Made by a program: the position numbers and the translations under genes
Origin: Streptomonospora nanhaiensis
Lineage (GTDB): Bacteria > Actinomycetota > Actinomycetes > Streptosporangiales > Streptosporangiaceae
Length of the DNA: 64,000 nucleotides
NCBI RefSeq assembly: GCF_026642255.1
Contig: NZ_CP113264.1
Location: 3,100,001-3,164,000 of the forward strand
Reading direction: 5' to 3'
The notes under the pieces: model-generated
The model's database searches: none
What the model was told of the DNA's origin: nothing
What the model saw: only the letters and a program-made list of their open reading frames with translations
Shown here: in pieces, positions 8,603-20,058 of the stretch
Layout of the letters: the number at the start of each line of letters is the position of its first letter
Numbering within the stretch: position 1 is the stretch's first letter

Positions 8603-8651
8603 GTGGTGTGAAGGGGAGGGACGCGGACGGGCTGTTCGGACTTCACACCAC
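8603..8651. terminator. Long-loop inverted repeat after the acyl-CoA synthetase gene
   Basis: GTGGTGTGAAG (8603-8613) and CTTCACACCAC (8641-8651) are a perfect 11-bp inverted repeat around a 27-nt spacer. It could end transcription of the ligase gene; the long loop also allows an operator. Confidence 0.4.
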
Positions 8652-8784
8652 CCGTGCCGCACGGCGTCGCCGGGGCGCGGCGGACGTCCACGGCCATCCG
8701 GGTCACTCGTCCGCGCAGATCAGGCGGGTACTTCCTCGGCGCTGGCATGACTCTCATCCTTCTCAAGACATGCCAGGGCCTCCA

Positions 8785-10017
8785 TCACACCCGGCACCCG
8801 ACATGAGGATGCGCACCGCCTGTTCCTGCACCGCCCGGCGCGCCCGGGAGCGGGTTGTCCGGCTCCTGGACCCACAACCGCCGTTCACCGGTGGCGGTCA
8901 CCGAGACCCCCAGGAGCTCGCGGTCCACGGATCCGGCCGCCTCCCAGGTACGGCGGGCGTGGTCGATCTCCGCGCACAGGTCGCGGGGGCCGTACCGGTG
9001 CGCCTCGAAGTCGGCGTTTCCGGGGACGTATTCCACCAGGGCCCACGACCCGCGCCGGTCGAACAGGTAGACGGTCGCCTCGCCGCTGTCGTCCGCCGCG
9101 TGGTAGCGGACCGTGTTCAGGTGCGGCACCAGCGCCCCCACCGTCAAAGCCAGACCGCCGGAGGGGTCGGCGTCGCACACCGGCATCGGGTCGACCGCGG
9201 TGCGGTACCCGACCGCGCCGGCGGCCTGCTCGTCGACGAAGTCCCTCCACCGTCCGGAGGGCACCCGCTGATCGCGCAACCACATGAACGGCGCGTCGCC
9301 GACCACGCGCCCGTGCGCCACACCTCCCTCCTGCACGATCAGCCGGAGCAGGCCCGTAGTGGCGAAGCCGGTCGCCCACGGGGTGACGATCACCCCGCCG
9401 GGTCGGGTCTGGGAGATCCATGACCCGGGGATGTCGCGTGCGGCGACCGTGGCGAGCACCCGGTCGAACAGGGCACGGTCGGGCGTCCCCTGGGCGCCGT
9501 CCCCGACGACCAGCCGCGGCTCGTACCCGGCGGCGGCCAGGTTGGACCTCGCCTGCCGGGCCAGGGCCGGGTCGATCTCGACGGAGGTGACGTGCTCTTG
9601 GCCCAGGCGTTCGCACAGCAGCGCGCAGTTGTACCCGGTCGCCGTGCCGATCTCCAGGACGTCCATCCCGTCGGTGACGTCCAGGGCCTGGAGCATGGCC
9701 ACGACCAGGGAGGGCTGGGACGCCGAGGACGTGGCCCGCTCCCCACGCCCGTCCGGGTGGGCGGGGGCGCCGTCGTCGACCTGGGTGATGACCGAGACGT
9801 CGTCGTAGGCCCACCGGGACCAGTCCGGGTGCGAGCGGGGGACGGGGGCGAGCTTGCCGTCCCCGGCATCGACGTCCAGGCCCCAGACGGTGTCGGGCAG
9901 GAACGCGTGCCGGGGCACCGACTCCACGGCCCGGCGCCAGGCCGGGTCGGTCAGGACGCCCCGGTCCGCCAACCGGGCGGCCAGGGCGGCCCTGCGTTCA
10001 CTGTGCGGGGCGATCAC
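8785..10017 (-). CDS. PIMT-like O-methyltransferase of a RiPP (imiditide/graspetide-associated type)
   Basis: This 410-residue protein is a homologue of protein-L-isoaspartate O-methyltransferase with the extra length of RiPP-associated members. The PIMT core is ATSSASQPSLVVAMLQAL then VLEIGTATGYNCALLCERLG, with the acidic VTSVEID strand. The C-terminus ends with VSVTATGERRLWVQEPDNP, resembling the C-terminal segment of methyltransferases that serve graspetides and FxLD peptides. The start is taken as GTG at 10017, which overlaps the stop of the upstream 37-codon gene (GTGA), so the two are translationally coupled. The longer frame to 10191 runs through that small gene and its promoter. These enzymes methylate a peptide Asp, which then closes to an aspartimide. 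No ATP-grasp ligase, LanM or lasso cyclase is present, so a linear peptide substrate is likely. Confidence 0.8.
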   Translation of the reverse strand: MIAPHSERRAALAARLADRGVLTDPAWRRAVESVPRHAFLPDTVWGLDVDAGDGKLAPVPRSHPDWSRWAYDDVSVITQVDDGAPAHPDGRGERATSSASQPSLVVAMLQALDVTDGMDVLEIGTATGYNCALLCERLGQEHVTSVEIDPALARQARSNLAAAGYEPRLVVGDGAQGTPDRALFDRVLATVAARDIPGSWISQTRPGGVIVTPWATGFATTGLLRLIVQEGGVAHGRVVGDAPFMWLRDQRVPSGRWRDFVDEQAAGAVGYRTAVDPMPVCDADPSGGLALTVGALVPHLNTVRYHAADDSGEATVYLFDRRGSWALVEYVPGNADFEAHRYGPRDLCAEIDHARRTWEAAGSVDRELLGVSVTATGERRLWVQEPDNPLPGAPGGAGTGGAHPHVGCRV

Positions 10018-10127
10018 TTGCCCTGCTTCTCCCCGCCGCCCCCGTGAGGGCTCGGGTGCTGGGAGTCGTTGTCCTTGGGGTCGCCGCGCTGGTCCTGCGG
10101 TGCGTCGGGGTTCGAGTGCTTGCCCAT
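10014..10127 (-). CDS. Candidate RiPP precursor peptide, 37 aa, coupled to the methyltransferase
   Basis: The peptide begins MGKHSNPDAPQDQRGDPKDN and ends with a GGGGEKQGK tail. It has five Asp (residues 8, 12, 16, 19, 21), many Gln, Pro, Gly and Lys, no Cys and almost no hydrophobic residues, so it is not a leader for membrane insertion or a lanthipeptide. AGAGAGG lies just before the ATG at 10127 and the stop TGA overlaps the GTG of the methyltransferase gene. A good promoter lies 36 bp upstream. The pairing of a short Asp-rich peptide with a stand-alone PIMT homologue is the defining layout of imiditides, a family first reported from Nocardiopsis alba. The DPKDNDSQ stretch is the most likely modification zone. 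Function is inferred from context. Confidence 0.65.
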   Translation of the reverse strand: MGKHSNPDAPQDQRGDPKDNDSQHPSPHGGGGEKQGK

Positions 10128-10162
10128 GGCCAGACCTCTCTTGTGCGGTTCGCTGCGAGGCG

Positions 10163-10191
10163 ACTGTAACTGTGCGTGTAAAGCGTGTCAT
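10163..10191 (-). promoter_or_regulatory. Promoter of the peptide-methyltransferase operon
   Basis: On the minus strand ATGACA (10191-10186) and TACAGT (10168-10163) are spaced by 17 bp, a good match to vegetative -35 and -10 elements. The -10 lies 36 bp before the peptide ATG. Confidence 0.6.
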
Positions 10192-10497
10192 GGCAGTGGC
10201 CGGATGTGGACCGGATACGCCAGAGACGATTCATCGGTCCTGGACACGGGCAACAGATTCCGCCCACTCCCACGAGCCCGCGGAACAGAGCCATGCCTCC
10301 CCCGCCCTCGCAGTTCGCTCTGACAGAACCATCCGAACCTGCTGGTGTCGGCGTGCTCAGCACAGGTGCGGTCGCACGACGGAGGCGGTCCCGTACGAGC
10401 GGGTGCACATGGCCACGGCGGTCAACGCCGAGGCCATCGGGTGGGAGGAGGCGCCCGATGGCTCCGGGTCCTTCCACGGCCACCACCGCTTCGTCAG

Positions 10498-10536
10498 CGG
10501 CGGTCGTGAGCGGCGGTCGTGAGCGGCGGTCGTGCG
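10498..10536. repeat. Three tandem 13-bp repeats
   Basis: CGGCGGTCGTGAG occurs at 10498 and 10511, with a third copy at 10524 differing by one base. It lies in the spacer downstream of the NRPS gene; no role is evident. Confidence 0.75.
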
Positions 10537-10611
10537 GCTGATCATCTCTGGACCGGGGACCGGCCGTGTGCGGGCGCCGCCGGGGGTGGGCCCGGCGGCG
10601 CCCGCGCCGTG

Positions 10612-13600
10612 TCACATCTGTTCCAGCAGCACGTCCTCCACCGCCTCGGCGTAGGCGCGCACCGTCTGGTGGTCGAACAGCAGACGGGTGGGCACCGTGA
10701 CGGCCAGCAGGCTCTCGACCTCGCGCACCACCTGGAGGCTGCGCACCGAGTCCCCGCCGATCTCGAAGAAGTTGTCGTCGCGCCCGATGCGCTCCAGGCC
10801 CAGGATGCGGGCCCACACCTGGGCCACGGCCTCCTCGGTGGGGGTCTGCGGCCCGACGTGGACGGGTGCGGCGGCGCGCGCCCAGACGGGTTCGGGCAGC
10901 AGGGCCCGGTCCACCTTGCCGTTGCTGTTGAGCGGCAGGGACTCCAGCACGGTGACGGCCGCGGGCACCATGTAGGCGGGCAGTTCGCGGGTCAGCCGCT
11001 CCCGCGTCGCCTCGGGGTCCGCCCCGTGCCCGGTGACGTAGGCGACGAGCCTGCGCCCCCCGGCGGGGGCCTCGGCCACCAGCACCACGGCCTGGGCGAC
11101 GTCCGGTCCGCGCAGCAGGGCGGCCTCCACCTCCCCGGTCTCGACGCGGAACCCGTTGAGCTTGACCTGGCCGTCGACGCGGCCGACGAACACCAGGCGT
11201 CCGTCGGGGGACCAGCGCACCAGGTCGCCCGTGCGGTAGAGCCTGCCTCCGTCGCCGAAGGGGTCGGCCACGAAGCGCTCGGCGGTCAGGCCTGGCCGGC
11301 CGTCGTAACCGCGCGCGGTCCCGGGCCCGGACAGGTACAGCTCTCCCACCGCCCCCGGCGGCACCGGCCGCAGGGCGCCGTCCAGCACGTGGGCGCCGGT
11401 GGCGTCCATGGGGCGGCCGATGGGGCAGTGCCCGGCACGGGCCTCCTCCTCGCCCACCGCGGTGCACGTGGCGAACGTGGTGGCCTCTGTGGGCCCGTAC
11501 ACGTGGACCAGGGAGGTGTCGGGGCAGGCCCGGCGCACCCGGGCCAGGGAGGCGGGGTCGGCGGCCTCCCCGCCGGTCCACAGTTCGCGCAGCCCCGCGA
11601 AGCACTCCGGGTCCTGCTGGGCGAAGAGGTTGAACAGCGCGGTGGTGAGGAAGACCGCGCTCACCCCGTGCCGGGCGGTGTGCTCGCGCAGGGAGTCGGC
11701 GGAGAGCGGCCCGTCGGCCACCACGACGGTGCCGCCGTTGAGCAGCGGGACCCAGATCTCGTAGGTGGCGGCGTCGAAGGCGTGCGGGGAGTGGAAGAGC
11801 ACCCTGTCGTGGCCGTGGCCCCAGCGGGAGTCGGCGCTGAGGGCGACCACGGCCTGGTGGTCGACCACCACGCCCTTGGGGACGCCGGTGGAGCCCGAGG
11901 TGAACATGACGTAGGCGGCGGTGTGCTCGTGCACAGGCCCCCGCCCGGCCGGGTCCCCGGCGCCCCCGTCCCCTGTCCCCTCGGCGCCGGTCAGGGCGCC
12001 GTCGGCGGCGTAGCCGACCACGGCCTCCAGGTCCGCGCAGCGCCCGGCCATGGCGGGATCGGCGACGGCCACGCGCGCTCCCAGGGCCCCGGCCAGGGAT
12101 CGGACCCGCGCGGTCGGCACGGTCTCGTGCACCGGGACGTAGGCGGCCCCGGTGCGCAGGACGCCGAGCGCGGCCGCGACCACGCGCGGCGACCGGGGCA
12201 TGAGCAGCAGCACCCGGGACTCCGCGCCCACGCCGAGGGAGCGCAGGCGGTCGGCGACCCGCTCGGCCTCGGCGTCCAGGTCGGCGTAGGTCCACGCGCC
12301 GTCGGCCCCGATCAGGGCGGTGGCCCCGGGGTGGAGGGCGGCGCGCTCGGCGAACAGGGCGGTGACGGTGGTGCGGGGCGGCTGTTTCCCGCCGCCCTCG
12401 GCCAGGGCCAGGGAACGGGTCGGGTCGGCGCCGGCCACGCGGCCCAGGGGGCGTTCGGGGTCCTCGGTGAGCGAGACCAGGATGCGCTCCAGGTCGGCCA
12501 GGAGGCGCTCGGCGGTCGCGGTGTCGAAGCAGGAGGGGTCGTGGCCCAGGACCAGGCGCAGCCCGTCGGAGGCGTAGGCGCTCAGGGCGAGCGGGTAGTT
12601 GGTGGCCTCCACCGCGGTGACGATCTCGGCGCGCGGGCCGTCCCCGGGCGGTGCCCCGACCACCGGGTAGTTCTCGAACACCACGGCGCTGTCGAAGAGC
12701 GGGGTGTCGCCGGGCAGGCCCGCCTCGGCCTGCACCCGGGCCAGGGACACGTGGTCCCGGGTGCGCGAGAGCGCCTGGTCCTCCTGGAGGCGGCGCAGCC
12801 ACCGGACCACGGGCACGGCGGGGTCGACGGCGACGCGTACCGGCAGGGTGTTGATGAACAGCCCCACCGCGGCCTCCACACCGGGCATGTCGTCGGGCCG
12901 GCCGGAGGTGGTGGCGCCGAAGACCACGTCGGTGCGGCCCGAGTACGCGGACAGCAGCAGGGCCCAGGCCCCCTGCACCAGGGCGTTGACGGTCAGTCCG
13001 TGGGCGCGCGCGAAGGCGTGCACGGCCTCGGCCCGCGCGGGGGCCGGCGAGACCTGGACGCGGGCGGAGGAGCGTGCGGCGCGCAGCGCGGCCGGGGGCC
13101 GGTCGTAGGGCAGCGGGGTGGGTTCGGCCACCCCCTCCAGAGCCTCCCGCCAGAAGGCGTGCGCCTCCTCGGCGTCCCGCCCGGCCAGGCGGCGCAGGTG
13201 TTCGCGGAAGTCGGGGCGCGGGGCCGGGGCGTGGCCCCGGTGGGCGGTGAGGAGGTCCTCCAGGACCAGGGGCAGGCTCCACCCGTCGAGGACGATGTGG
13301 TGGAAGGTCCACACCATGCGCACGGAGGCCTCGCCGGTGCGCAGCAGGGCCACGCGCAGGAGCGGGTCGCGGGCGGGGTCCAGGCCCAGGGAGGCGTCCC
13401 GGGCCAGGTGGTCGGCCAGTGCCCGTTCGCGTTCCTCCTCCCCGGCGCCGCGCAGGTCGCGGTGGACCACCTCGACGGGGACGTCGCGGTGCACCAGCAG
13501 GACCGGTTCGCCGAGCCCCTCCCAGGCCACCCGGGCGCGCAGGACGGGGGTGGCCGCGACCACCTCCCGCCAGGCGCGGTCCAGGGAGCCGGGGTCCCCG

Positions 13601-16600
13601 ACCCCGGTCAGGTCGACGACGACCTGCTCCAGGTAGGAGCCGGAGCCGGGTTCCAGGACGGAGTGGAAGAACATGCCCTGCTGCATGGGGGTGAGCGGCC
13701 ACACGTCCTGGACGTCGCGGCCGTCGCCGACGAGGCGGTCGACCTGGGCCTGGTCCAGGCGCACCAGGGGGAAGTCGGAGGGGGTGGCCCCTCCCTGGGA
13801 GGGGTCGAGGCAGAAGCCGGCCAGGTCGGCGAGTTCGGCGGCCAGGCGGTCGGCGAGGCGGCGCACGGTGGCCGTGTCGTGGACGGTGGCGGCGTGGTGC
13901 CAGTCGAAGACCAGGCGTTCGCCCTCGAAACGGCCCACCACCTCGACCAGGTGGGCGCGTTCCTCGTCCGGGGAGTGCTCGCCGCCGGGGTTGATCCGCA
14001 GGCCGGTGTGCAGGGCGTCCCGGCCCGGCGCGGTGTCGAAGCGGCCCAGGTAGTTGAAGCTCACGCCGGGCGCGGGATCCTGTTCCAGGCGGGCGCGCTG
14101 CCGGGGTGTGCCCAGGTGGCGCAGGGCCCCGTAGCCCACACCGTTGCCGGGGACCGCGCGCAGTGTCTCCTTGGTGGTGCGGATCTGGTCGGCCCAGCGG
14201 GGGGCCGAGGTGAGCACGACGGGGAAGACGGTGGTGAACCAGCCCACGGTGCGGGAGGTGTCCACGTCCTCGAACAGGTCCTCGCGGCCGTGGCCCTCCA
14301 GGTCCACGGGGACGCTCCGGGCCCCGGACCAGTCGCACAGCACGCGGCCCAGGGCGGCCAGCAGCAGGTCGTTGACCCGGGTGCGGAAGGCCGAGGGGGC
14401 CTCGCGCAGCAGGCGGCGGGTGTCCTCCTCGGACAGCCCGGCGGTGACCACCCGTTGGTCCCCCACCAGGCCGTTGCCCCGGCCGGGGTGGTCGCGGGGC
14501 AGTTCGACGCGGGTGGCGGCGACGGCCGCCCAGGTGTCGAGTTCGGCGTCGAAGGCCCCCTCCGCGGTGTGGCGGGCCAGACGGTCCGCCCACACGGGGA
14601 AGGGCGTGGTGCGCGGCCCCGGGTCCACCGGCTCCCCCCGGAGCGCCTGGTGGTAGGCGGTGGCCAGGTCCTCCAGCAGCACCCGCCAGGACACCCCGTC
14701 CACGACGAGGTGGTGGGCGGTCAGCAACAGGCGGGAGCCGGCGGCGCCGGAGTCGAGGAGGACGGCGGCGAAGACCGGCCCGCGGGCCAGGTCGAGACCG
14801 GCGTGGGCGGCGCGGATGCTCTCCGAGGCCGGGTCGTGCGTCCTCTCGGGCGGGTGCCCGGTCAGGTCGACCACGTCCAGGGGCGGGGCCGCGGTGCCGG
14901 GTTCGGCCACACGCGGGCCGTCGCCGTCGCGGCGCAGGCGGAGCATGTCGTGGTGGTCGGCCAGGGCCGCCAGGGCGGTGCGCAGGGCGCGCGGTCGCAG
15001 GGGGCGGGCCAGGTCCAGGAGCACGGACATGGCGAAGTGGTCGGGCGCCACCGGGTGCGTGCGGTCGAACCAGCCCATGACGGGTGTGGGGGTGACCGGG
15101 CCGCTCACCGGTCCCGTCCCGGCCGGCCCGGTCGGCCGCACGCGCGCCACCTCGGCCAGGGCGGCGACGCTGGGGTGGGAGAAGACGTCGCGGCTGGTCA
15201 GCTCCACCCCGGCCGCGCGAGCGCGGGAGACCGCCTGGATGCTGAGGATGGAGTCGCCGCCCAGGGCGAAGAAGTCGTCGTGGACCCCCACCCGCTCCAC
15301 GGCCAGGACGGAGGCGAACACCTCGGCCAGGAGGCGTTCGGCGTCGGTCCGGGGGGCGGCGTGTTCCCGGTCGTTCCCGGGTTCGGGCAGGGCGCGGTGG
15401 TCGAGCTTGCCGTTGGCGGTCAGGGGCAGCGACTCCAGGACCACGACGGCGGAGGGGACCATGTAGCCGGGCAGGCGGGCGGCCAGGGCGCGGCGCCACC
15501 CCTCGGCCTCCTCCTGCCCCGTGCCCTGCTTCGAGGCGACGACGTAGGAGAGGAGCCGTCGCCCGCCGCCGGGGGCGGCCCGCACCAGGGCGACGGCCTC
15601 GGCGACGCCCTCCTGGGCGAGGAGGGCGGCCTCGACCTCGCCGGGTTCGATCCGAAAGCCCCGGATCTTGACCTGGGAGTCGGCGCGGCCCACGTACTCC
15701 AGTTCCCCGGAGCGGTTCCATCGCACCAGGTCGCCGGTGCGGTAGAGCCGTCCGCCGTCGCCGAGGGGGTCGGCCACGAAGCGCTCGGCGGTCAGGGCCG
15801 GACGCCCGTGGTAGCCGCGCGCGACCCCGGCGCCGCCGATGTGCAGTTCTCCCACCGCGCCCAGGGGGACGGGACGCAGGAGGCTGTCGAGCACCCGCAG
15901 GCGCATGCCGTCCAGGGGCGTGCCGATGGGGACGGCGCGCACCGGTTCGCGGGTGCGCGCGGCGGGGTGGTGGGTGGCGAAGGTGGTGGTCTCGGTGGGC
16001 CCGTACCCGTTGGCCACGACCGTGTCGGGGCAGGCCTCCAGGACACGGTGGACGCTCGTGGGGTTGGCGGCCTCGCCCCCGGTGATCACCTCGCGCAGCG
16101 GGGCGAAGCAGGAGGGGTCCTGGGCCGCGTAGAGGTTGAAGAGGGCGGCGGTGACGAAGGTGGAGGTGACCCCGTGCCGGCGCGCCAGCGCGCCGAACTC
16201 CTCCGCGCCCGCGCGCCCGGGGGGCGCGACGACCACGGCCCCGCCGCGCAGCAGCGGCACCCAGATCTCGTAGGTGGCGGCGTCGAAGGCGTGCGAGGAG
16301 TGGAAGAGCACCCGGCGGTCGCGACCGCCGTCCCATCGTGAGTCCCGGGCCAGGGCGACCACGTCCGCATGGGTCACGGCCACCCCCTTGGGCACCCCCG
16401 TCGACCCCGAGGTGTGCATGACGTAGGCCACCGCGCGCGCGTCCACCACGGGCAGGGGGTCCCCGGCACGGGCGGGCGGGTACGGTTCGGTCCCGTCCAG
16501 GACCAGCACGCGGGCGTCGAGGCCCTCGGGCAGGCGGGAGCGTGAGGCGGTGTCGGTGACGACGACGCGGGCCCCGGTGTGTTCGACCGTCCAGGCCACG

Positions 16601-19600
16601 CGTTCGGCGGGGTCGTCGGGGTGCACGGGAACGTAGGCGCCCCCGGCGCGCAGTACGGCGAGCATCGCGGTGACCACGTGCGGACCCCGCTCCAGCAGCA
16701 GCGGGACGGCCTCCTCGGCGCCCACCCCCCGGGCGCGCAGGAGGCGGGCCAGGTCGGCGGAGCCGGCGTCGAGCTCGGCGTAGGACACCTCGGGGAAGTC
16801 GCCGAGCAGGGCCGGGGCGTCGGGGGTGCGCGCCGCCTGCGCGGCGAACGCGGCCGTCACGGAGACGGGCCCGGCCTGGGCGCGACCCCGTTCCCAGGTC
16901 TCCAGGAGGGCCCGTTCGGACGCGGGGCGCAGGTCCAGGGCGGTCAGGTCCAGGCCGGGGTCGGCGACGACGGCGCCGGCCAGGCGGGACAGGGCGTCGG
17001 CCAGGGCCTCCACGCGCCCGGCGTCGTACAGGTCGGTGTTGTACTCGACGGCCAGGCGCAGGACGCCGTCGCGCTCGGCGTACTCGAAGACCAGGTCGGC
17101 CAGGGCGGCGGTGCGCGGCAGGTCGAGCTCCTCGGTGCGCAGCCCCTCCAGCTCCAGCCCGCCGGTGTGGGCGTTCTGCAGGACCATCAGCGCCTGGAAC
17201 AGGGGGCCGCGGGAGGGGTCGCGTTCGGTGACCAGGGCGTCGACGACGCGGTCGAAGGGCATCTCGTGGGCGAGGGCGGCGTCGGCCTCGGCGCGCACCT
17301 GCTCGACGAACTCGGCCGCGGTGGTGCCCGGGCGCAGGCGGGAGCGGAGCACGACCGGGTTGACGAAGAAGCCGACCACGTCCTCCAGCCGGGGGTGGTC
17401 GCGTCCGGCGGAGGCGGCCCCCAGGGCGACGTCGGCGGAGCCGGAGGCCGCGGAGAGCACCGCCTGGGTCAGGGCCGCCAGGGTCGCGAAGAGCGTGGCG
17501 CCGCGTTCCGCGCCCAGGGCCCGCAGCCCCCGGAGCAGGCCGGCGTCCAGGGTGGTGCGGTGCACGGCCCCGGCCGTGGTGCGCCGGGCGGGCCGGGGCC
17601 GGTCGGTGGGCACGGCCAGCGGGGGCACGTCCTCCAGGGTGCGCGCCCAGTACTCCAGGCGGCGCCGGGCCTCGGGGCCCTCCCAGCGGCCCTGCTCCCA
17701 GACGGCGAAGTCGGCGTAGTCGAGTTCCGCACCGGTGTCGGCGTCCTCCCCGCGCACGACGGCCCGGTGGAAGGCGGCGAGGTCGCGGTGCAGGAGGTCG
17801 ACCGACCAGCCGTCGCAGGCGATGTGGTGGGTGCTCAGGACCAGGACGTGGTCCTCGGCCTCCAGGCGCAGCAGCAGGGCACGGGTGGGCGGCCCCGTGA
17901 CCAGGTCGAAGGGGGTGTCGACCTCGCGCCGCAGGTGTGCGTGCAGTTCCTCCCGGAGGGCGGTCCGGTCCCCGGCGGCCACCTCGCGCACCGTGAGCAG
18001 GTCGCGGCGGGGGGAGCCCACGTACTGGAAGGGCTCGCCGTCGACGGTGTCGTAGGTGGTGCGCAGGGACTCGTGCCGTTCCTGGAGCAGTTCCAGGGCG
18101 CGGCCGAGCGCGGACACGTCGAGCGGGCCGCGCAGGCGGAAGGCGCTGCCGGTGTGGTACTCGGAGCTGTCGCCGTCGAGCTGGTGCAGGAACCACAGGC
18201 GGCGTTGGGCCGCCGACAGCGGCAGCGGGCGCCCGCGTCCCACGGGGGCGATGGGCTCCTCGCGGGGTCCTGCGCCGCCCGCGGCGGCGATGCCCTCCGG
18301 GGTGGGGTGGCGGAACAGGGCGCGGGGGTCGAGGCCGGTCCCCAGGCGTTCGCCCAGACGCCAGGCCACGCGGGCGGCGAGGATGGAGTCGCCGCCCAGG
18401 GCGAAGAAGTCGTCGCGCGCGCCCACGCGTTCCAGCCCCAGGGCCGCGGCGAACTCCTCGGCGGCGGCGTGTTCGGCGCCCTCGCGCGGCCGGACGTAGT
18501 CGACGGTGCGGGCGGGGGGCGCGGGCAGGGCGCGGTGGTCGACCTTGCCGTTGGCGGTCAGGGGCAGCGCCTCCAGGACCACGACGGCGGAGGGGACCAT
18601 GTAGCCGGGCAGGCGGGCGGAGAGCCTGTCGCGCAGGGCCGCGGTGTCCGTGACCGGGCCGACCACGTAGCCGACCAGGGTGCGCGCGCCCGGCGCGTCC
18701 TCGCGGACGGTGACCAGGGCCTGGGCGACCCCCTCCTGGGCGAGGAGGGCGGCCTCGACCTCCCCGGGTTCGATCCGAAAGCCCCGGATCTTGACCTGGG
18801 AGTCGGCGCGGCCCACGTACTCCAGCGTCCCGTCGGCGCCCTCGCGCACGAGGTCGCCGGTGCGGTAGAGCCGTCCGCCGTCGCCGAGGGGGTCTGCCAC
18901 GAAGCGCTCGGCGGTCAGGGCCGGGCGCCCGTGGTAGCCGCGCGCGACCCCGGCGCCGCCGACGTAGAGCTCCCCGACCCGCCCCCGGGGCACGGTGCGC
19001 AGCCGGGCGTCGAGCACGCGGGCGCACATGCCGTCCAGGGGCGTGCCGACGGGGACCGACAGGTGCGGGGGCCGGGCCCGGTCCACGGCGAAGTGGGTGG
19101 CGAAGGTGGTGGTCTCGGTGGGCCCGTACCCGTTGGCCACGACCGTGTCGGGGCAGGCCTCCAGCACGGTGCGGACCGCTGCGGGAGGGACGGCCTCGCC
19201 CCCGGCGATCACCTCGCGCAGGGGGGCGAAGCAGGAGGGGTCCTGGGCGGCGAACAGGTCGAAGAGGGCGGCGGTGACGAAGGTGGAGGTGACCCCGTGC
19301 CGGCGCGCCAGCGCGCCGAAGGCGGGGGTGCTGAGCCGTTCGGGGGGTGCGACGACCACGGCCCCGCCGCGCAGCAGCGGGACCCAGATCTCGTAGGTGG
19401 CGGCGTCGAAGGCGTGCGAGGAGTGGAAGAGCACCCGGCGGTCGCGACCGCCGCCCCAGCGCCGATCCAGGGCCAGGGCCACCACGTCGGCATGGGTCAC
19501 GGCCACCCCCTTGGGGACCCCTGTCGACCCGGAGGTGTGCATGACGTAGGCCGCCGCGCGCGCGTCGACCACGGGCAGTGCCGTGTCCGCGCCCCGCCCC

Positions 19601-20058
19601 GCCACGAGGACGTCCGTCCCGTCCAGGTCGACGACCCGGGCGGTCCCCCTCAGGCGTTCGGGCAGGCGGTGGCCGAGCGAGCGGTCGGTGAGGACCAGGC
19701 GGGCGCCGGTGCGCTCGGCGGCGGCCAGCACCCGTTCGGCGGGGTCGTCGGGGTGCACGGGGACGTAGGCGCCCCCGGCGCGCAGCACGGCGAGCATCGC
19801 GGTGACCACGTGCGGACCCCGCTCCAGGGCGAGCAGCACGGTGCCCTCGCGGGGCAGCCCCCGGAGGAGCAGGAGGCGGGCCAGGTCGGCGGACCTGGCG
19901 TCGAGCTCGGCGTAGGACACCTCGGGGAAGTCACCGAGCAGGGCCGGGGCGCCGGGGGTGCGCGCCGCCTGCGCGGCGAAGACCTCCGGTACCGAGGCGT
20001 GCGGGACCGCGTCCACGGGGACGGGCTCGGGGCGGTTCGACTCCTGGGGGGACAGCAC
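10612..20058 (-). CDS. Three-module NRPS, A-T-C-A-T-E-C-A-T
   Basis: This 3,148-residue synthetase makes the first three residues of the predicted peptide. Domain order: A1 (about residues 20-500), T1 (GGDSI near 558), C (HHIACDGWS near 745), A2, T2 (GGDSI near 1602), E ([10 protein letters not shown] near 1784, EGHGRE, NYLGRF), C ([20 protein letters not shown] near 2253), A3, T3 (GGDSV near 3098). There is no starter C, no thioesterase and only about 50 residues after T3. My hand alignment to GrsA gives specificity codes DAYFIGGTFK (A1), DAYFIGGTFK (A2) and DAYFWGVTFK (A3), closest to codes for branched aliphatic residues such as Val; this is a weak prediction. The E domain makes residue 2 D. 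The start is GTG at 20058 with AGGAG seven bases before. A1 and A2 are near-identical in long DNA tracts. Confidence 0.92.
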   Translation of the reverse strand: MLSPQESNRPEPVPVDAVPHASVPEVFAAQAARTPGAPALLGDFPEVSYAELDARSADLARLLLLRGLPREGTVLLALERGPHVVTAMLAVLRAGGAYVPVHPDDPAERVLAAAERTGARLVLTDRSLGHRLPERLRGTARVVDLDGTDVLVAGRGADTALPVVDARAAAYVMHTSGSTGVPKGVAVTHADVVALALDRRWGGGRDRRVLFHSSHAFDAATYEIWVPLLRGGAVVVAPPERLSTPAFGALARRHGVTSTFVTAALFDLFAAQDPSCFAPLREVIAGGEAVPPAAVRTVLEACPDTVVANGYGPTETTTFATHFAVDRARPPHLSVPVGTPLDGMCARVLDARLRTVPRGRVGELYVGGAGVARGYHGRPALTAERFVADPLGDGGRLYRTGDLVREGADGTLEYVGRADSQVKIRGFRIEPGEVEAALLAQEGVAQALVTVREDAPGARTLVGYVVGPVTDTAALRDRLSARLPGYMVPSAVVVLEALPLTANGKVDHRALPAPPARTVDYVRPREGAEHAAAEEFAAALGLERVGARDDFFALGGDSILAARVAWRLGERLGTGLDPRALFRHPTPEGIAAAGGAGPREEPIAPVGRGRPLPLSAAQRRLWFLHQLDGDSSEYHTGSAFRLRGPLDVSALGRALELLQERHESLRTTYDTVDGEPFQYVGSPRRDLLTVREVAAGDRTALREELHAHLRREVDTPFDLVTGPPTRALLLRLEAEDHVLVLSTHHIACDGWSVDLLHRDLAAFHRAVVRGEDADTGAELDYADFAVWEQGRWEGPEARRRLEYWARTLEDVPPLAVPTDRPRPARRTTAGAVHRTTLDAGLLRGLRALGAERGATLFATLAALTQAVLSAASGSADVALGAASAGRDHPRLEDVVGFFVNPVVLRSRLRPGTTAAEFVEQVRAEADAALAHEMPFDRVVDALVTERDPSRGPLFQALMVLQNAHTGGLELEGLRTEELDLPRTAALADLVFEYAERDGVLRLAVEYNTDLYDAGRVEALADALSRLAGAVVADPGLDLTALDLRPASERALLETWERGRAQAGPVSVTAAFAAQAARTPDAPALLGDFPEVSYAELDAGSADLARLLRARGVGAEEAVPLLLERGPHVVTAMLAVLRAGGAYVPVHPDDPAERVAWTVEHTGARVVVTDTASRSRLPEGLDARVLVLDGTEPYPPARAGDPLPVVDARAVAYVMHTSGSTGVPKGVAVTHADVVALARDSRWDGGRDRRVLFHSSHAFDAATYEIWVPLLRGGAVVVAPPGRAGAEEFGALARRHGVTSTFVTAALFNLYAAQDPSCFAPLREVITGGEAANPTSVHRVLEACPDTVVANGYGPTETTTFATHHPAARTREPVRAVPIGTPLDGMRLRVLDSLLRPVPLGAVGELHIGGAGVARGYHGRPALTAERFVADPLGDGGRLYRTGDLVRWNRSGELEYVGRADSQVKIRGFRIEPGEVEAALLAQEGVAEAVALVRAAPGGGRRLLSYVVASKQGTGQEEAEGWRRALAARLPGYMVPSAVVVLESLPLTANGKLDHRALPEPGNDREHAAPRTDAERLLAEVFASVLAVERVGVHDDFFALGGDSILSIQAVSRARAAGVELTSRDVFSHPSVAALAEVARVRPTGPAGTGPVSGPVTPTPVMGWFDRTHPVAPDHFAMSVLLDLARPLRPRALRTALAALADHHDMLRLRRDGDGPRVAEPGTAAPPLDVVDLTGHPPERTHDPASESIRAAHAGLDLARGPVFAAVLLDSGAAGSRLLLTAHHLVVDGVSWRVLLEDLATAYHQALRGEPVDPGPRTTPFPVWADRLARHTAEGAFDAELDTWAAVAATRVELPRDHPGRGNGLVGDQRVVTAGLSEEDTRRLLREAPSAFRTRVNDLLLAALGRVLCDWSGARSVPVDLEGHGREDLFEDVDTSRTVGWFTTVFPVVLTSAPRWADQIRTTKETLRAVPGNGVGYGALRHLGTPRQRARLEQDPAPGVSFNYLGRFDTAPGRDALHTGLRINPGGEHSPDEERAHLVEVVGRFEGERLVFDWHHAATVHDTATVRRLADRLAAELADLAGFCLDPSQGGATPSDFPLVRLDQAQVDRLVGDGRDVQDVWPLTPMQQGMFFHSVLEPGSGSYLEQVVVDLTGVGDPGSLDRAWREVVAATPVLRARVAWEGLGEPVLLVHRDVPVEVVHRDLRGAGEEERERALADHLARDASLGLDPARDPLLRVALLRTGEASVRMVWTFHHIVLDGWSLPLVLEDLLTAHRGHAPAPRPDFREHLRRLAGRDAEEAHAFWREALEGVAEPTPLPYDRPPAALRAARSSARVQVSPAPARAEAVHAFARAHGLTVNALVQGAWALLLSAYSGRTDVVFGATTSGRPDDMPGVEAAVGLFINTLPVRVAVDPAVPVVRWLRRLQEDQALSRTRDHVSLARVQAEAGLPGDTPLFDSAVVFENYPVVGAPPGDGPRAEIVTAVEATNYPLALSAYASDGLRLVLGHDPSCFDTATAERLLADLERILVSLTEDPERPLGRVAGADPTRSLALAEGGGKQPPRTTVTALFAERAALHPGATALIGADGAWTYADLDAEAERVADRLRSLGVGAESRVLLLMPRSPRVVAAALGVLRTGAAYVPVHETVPTARVRSLAGALGARVAVADPAMAGRCADLEAVVGYAADGALTGAEGTGDGGAGDPAGRGPVHEHTAAYVMFTSGSTGVPKGVVVDHQAVVALSADSRWGHGHDRVLFHSPHAFDAATYEIWVPLLNGGTVVVADGPLSADSLREHTARHGVSAVFLTTALFNLFAQQDPECFAGLRELWTGGEAADPASLARVRRACPDTSLVHVYGPTEATTFATCTAVGEEEARAGHCPIGRPMDATGAHVLDGALRPVPPGAVGELYLSGPGTARGYDGRPGLTAERFVADPFGDGGRLYRTGDLVRWSPDGRLVFVGRVDGQVKLNGFRVETGEVEAALLRGPDVAQAVVLVAEAPAGGRRLVAYVTGHGADPEATRERLTRELPAYMVPAAVTVLESLPLNSNGKVDRALLPEPVWARAAAPVHVGPQTPTEEAVAQVWARILGLERIGRDDNFFEIGGDSVRSLQVVREVESLLAVTVPTRLLFDHQTVRAYAEAVEDVLLEQM
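15540..16500 (-). repeat. A2-domain DNA tract nearly identical to the A1 tract at about 18660-19620
   Basis: Long stretches around 15600-15800 and 16080-16440 match those about 3,120 bp downstream almost base for base, for example the segments encoding [18 protein letters not shown] and [19 protein letters not shown]. The tracts cover the A4-A10 core of A1 and A2 and suggest recent module duplication or gene conversion. Boundaries are approximate. Confidence 0.7.

Larger units (their letters stand above)
10128..10611. other. Intergenic region between RiPP-like operon and NRPS 3' end
   Basis: It holds the promoter of the peptide gene at its left end and a 13-bp triple repeat at its right end. 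A short plus-strand frame around 10390-10505 (HMATAVNAEAIGWEEAPDG) has protein-like composition but no good start or ribosome binding site; I do not call it. Confidence 0.4.

Noticed and set aside
10390..10510. A plus-strand stretch reading VHMATAVNAEAIGWEEAPDG
   Set aside because: Composition is protein-like, but there is no proper start and it ends in the 13-bp tandem repeat; kept only as a note.
9998..19027. A minus-strand frame of about 3,000 codons inside the three-module NRPS
   Set aside because: It is the shifted frame of the true NRPS gene: Arg/Pro/Gly-rich and without any A, C or T motifs.
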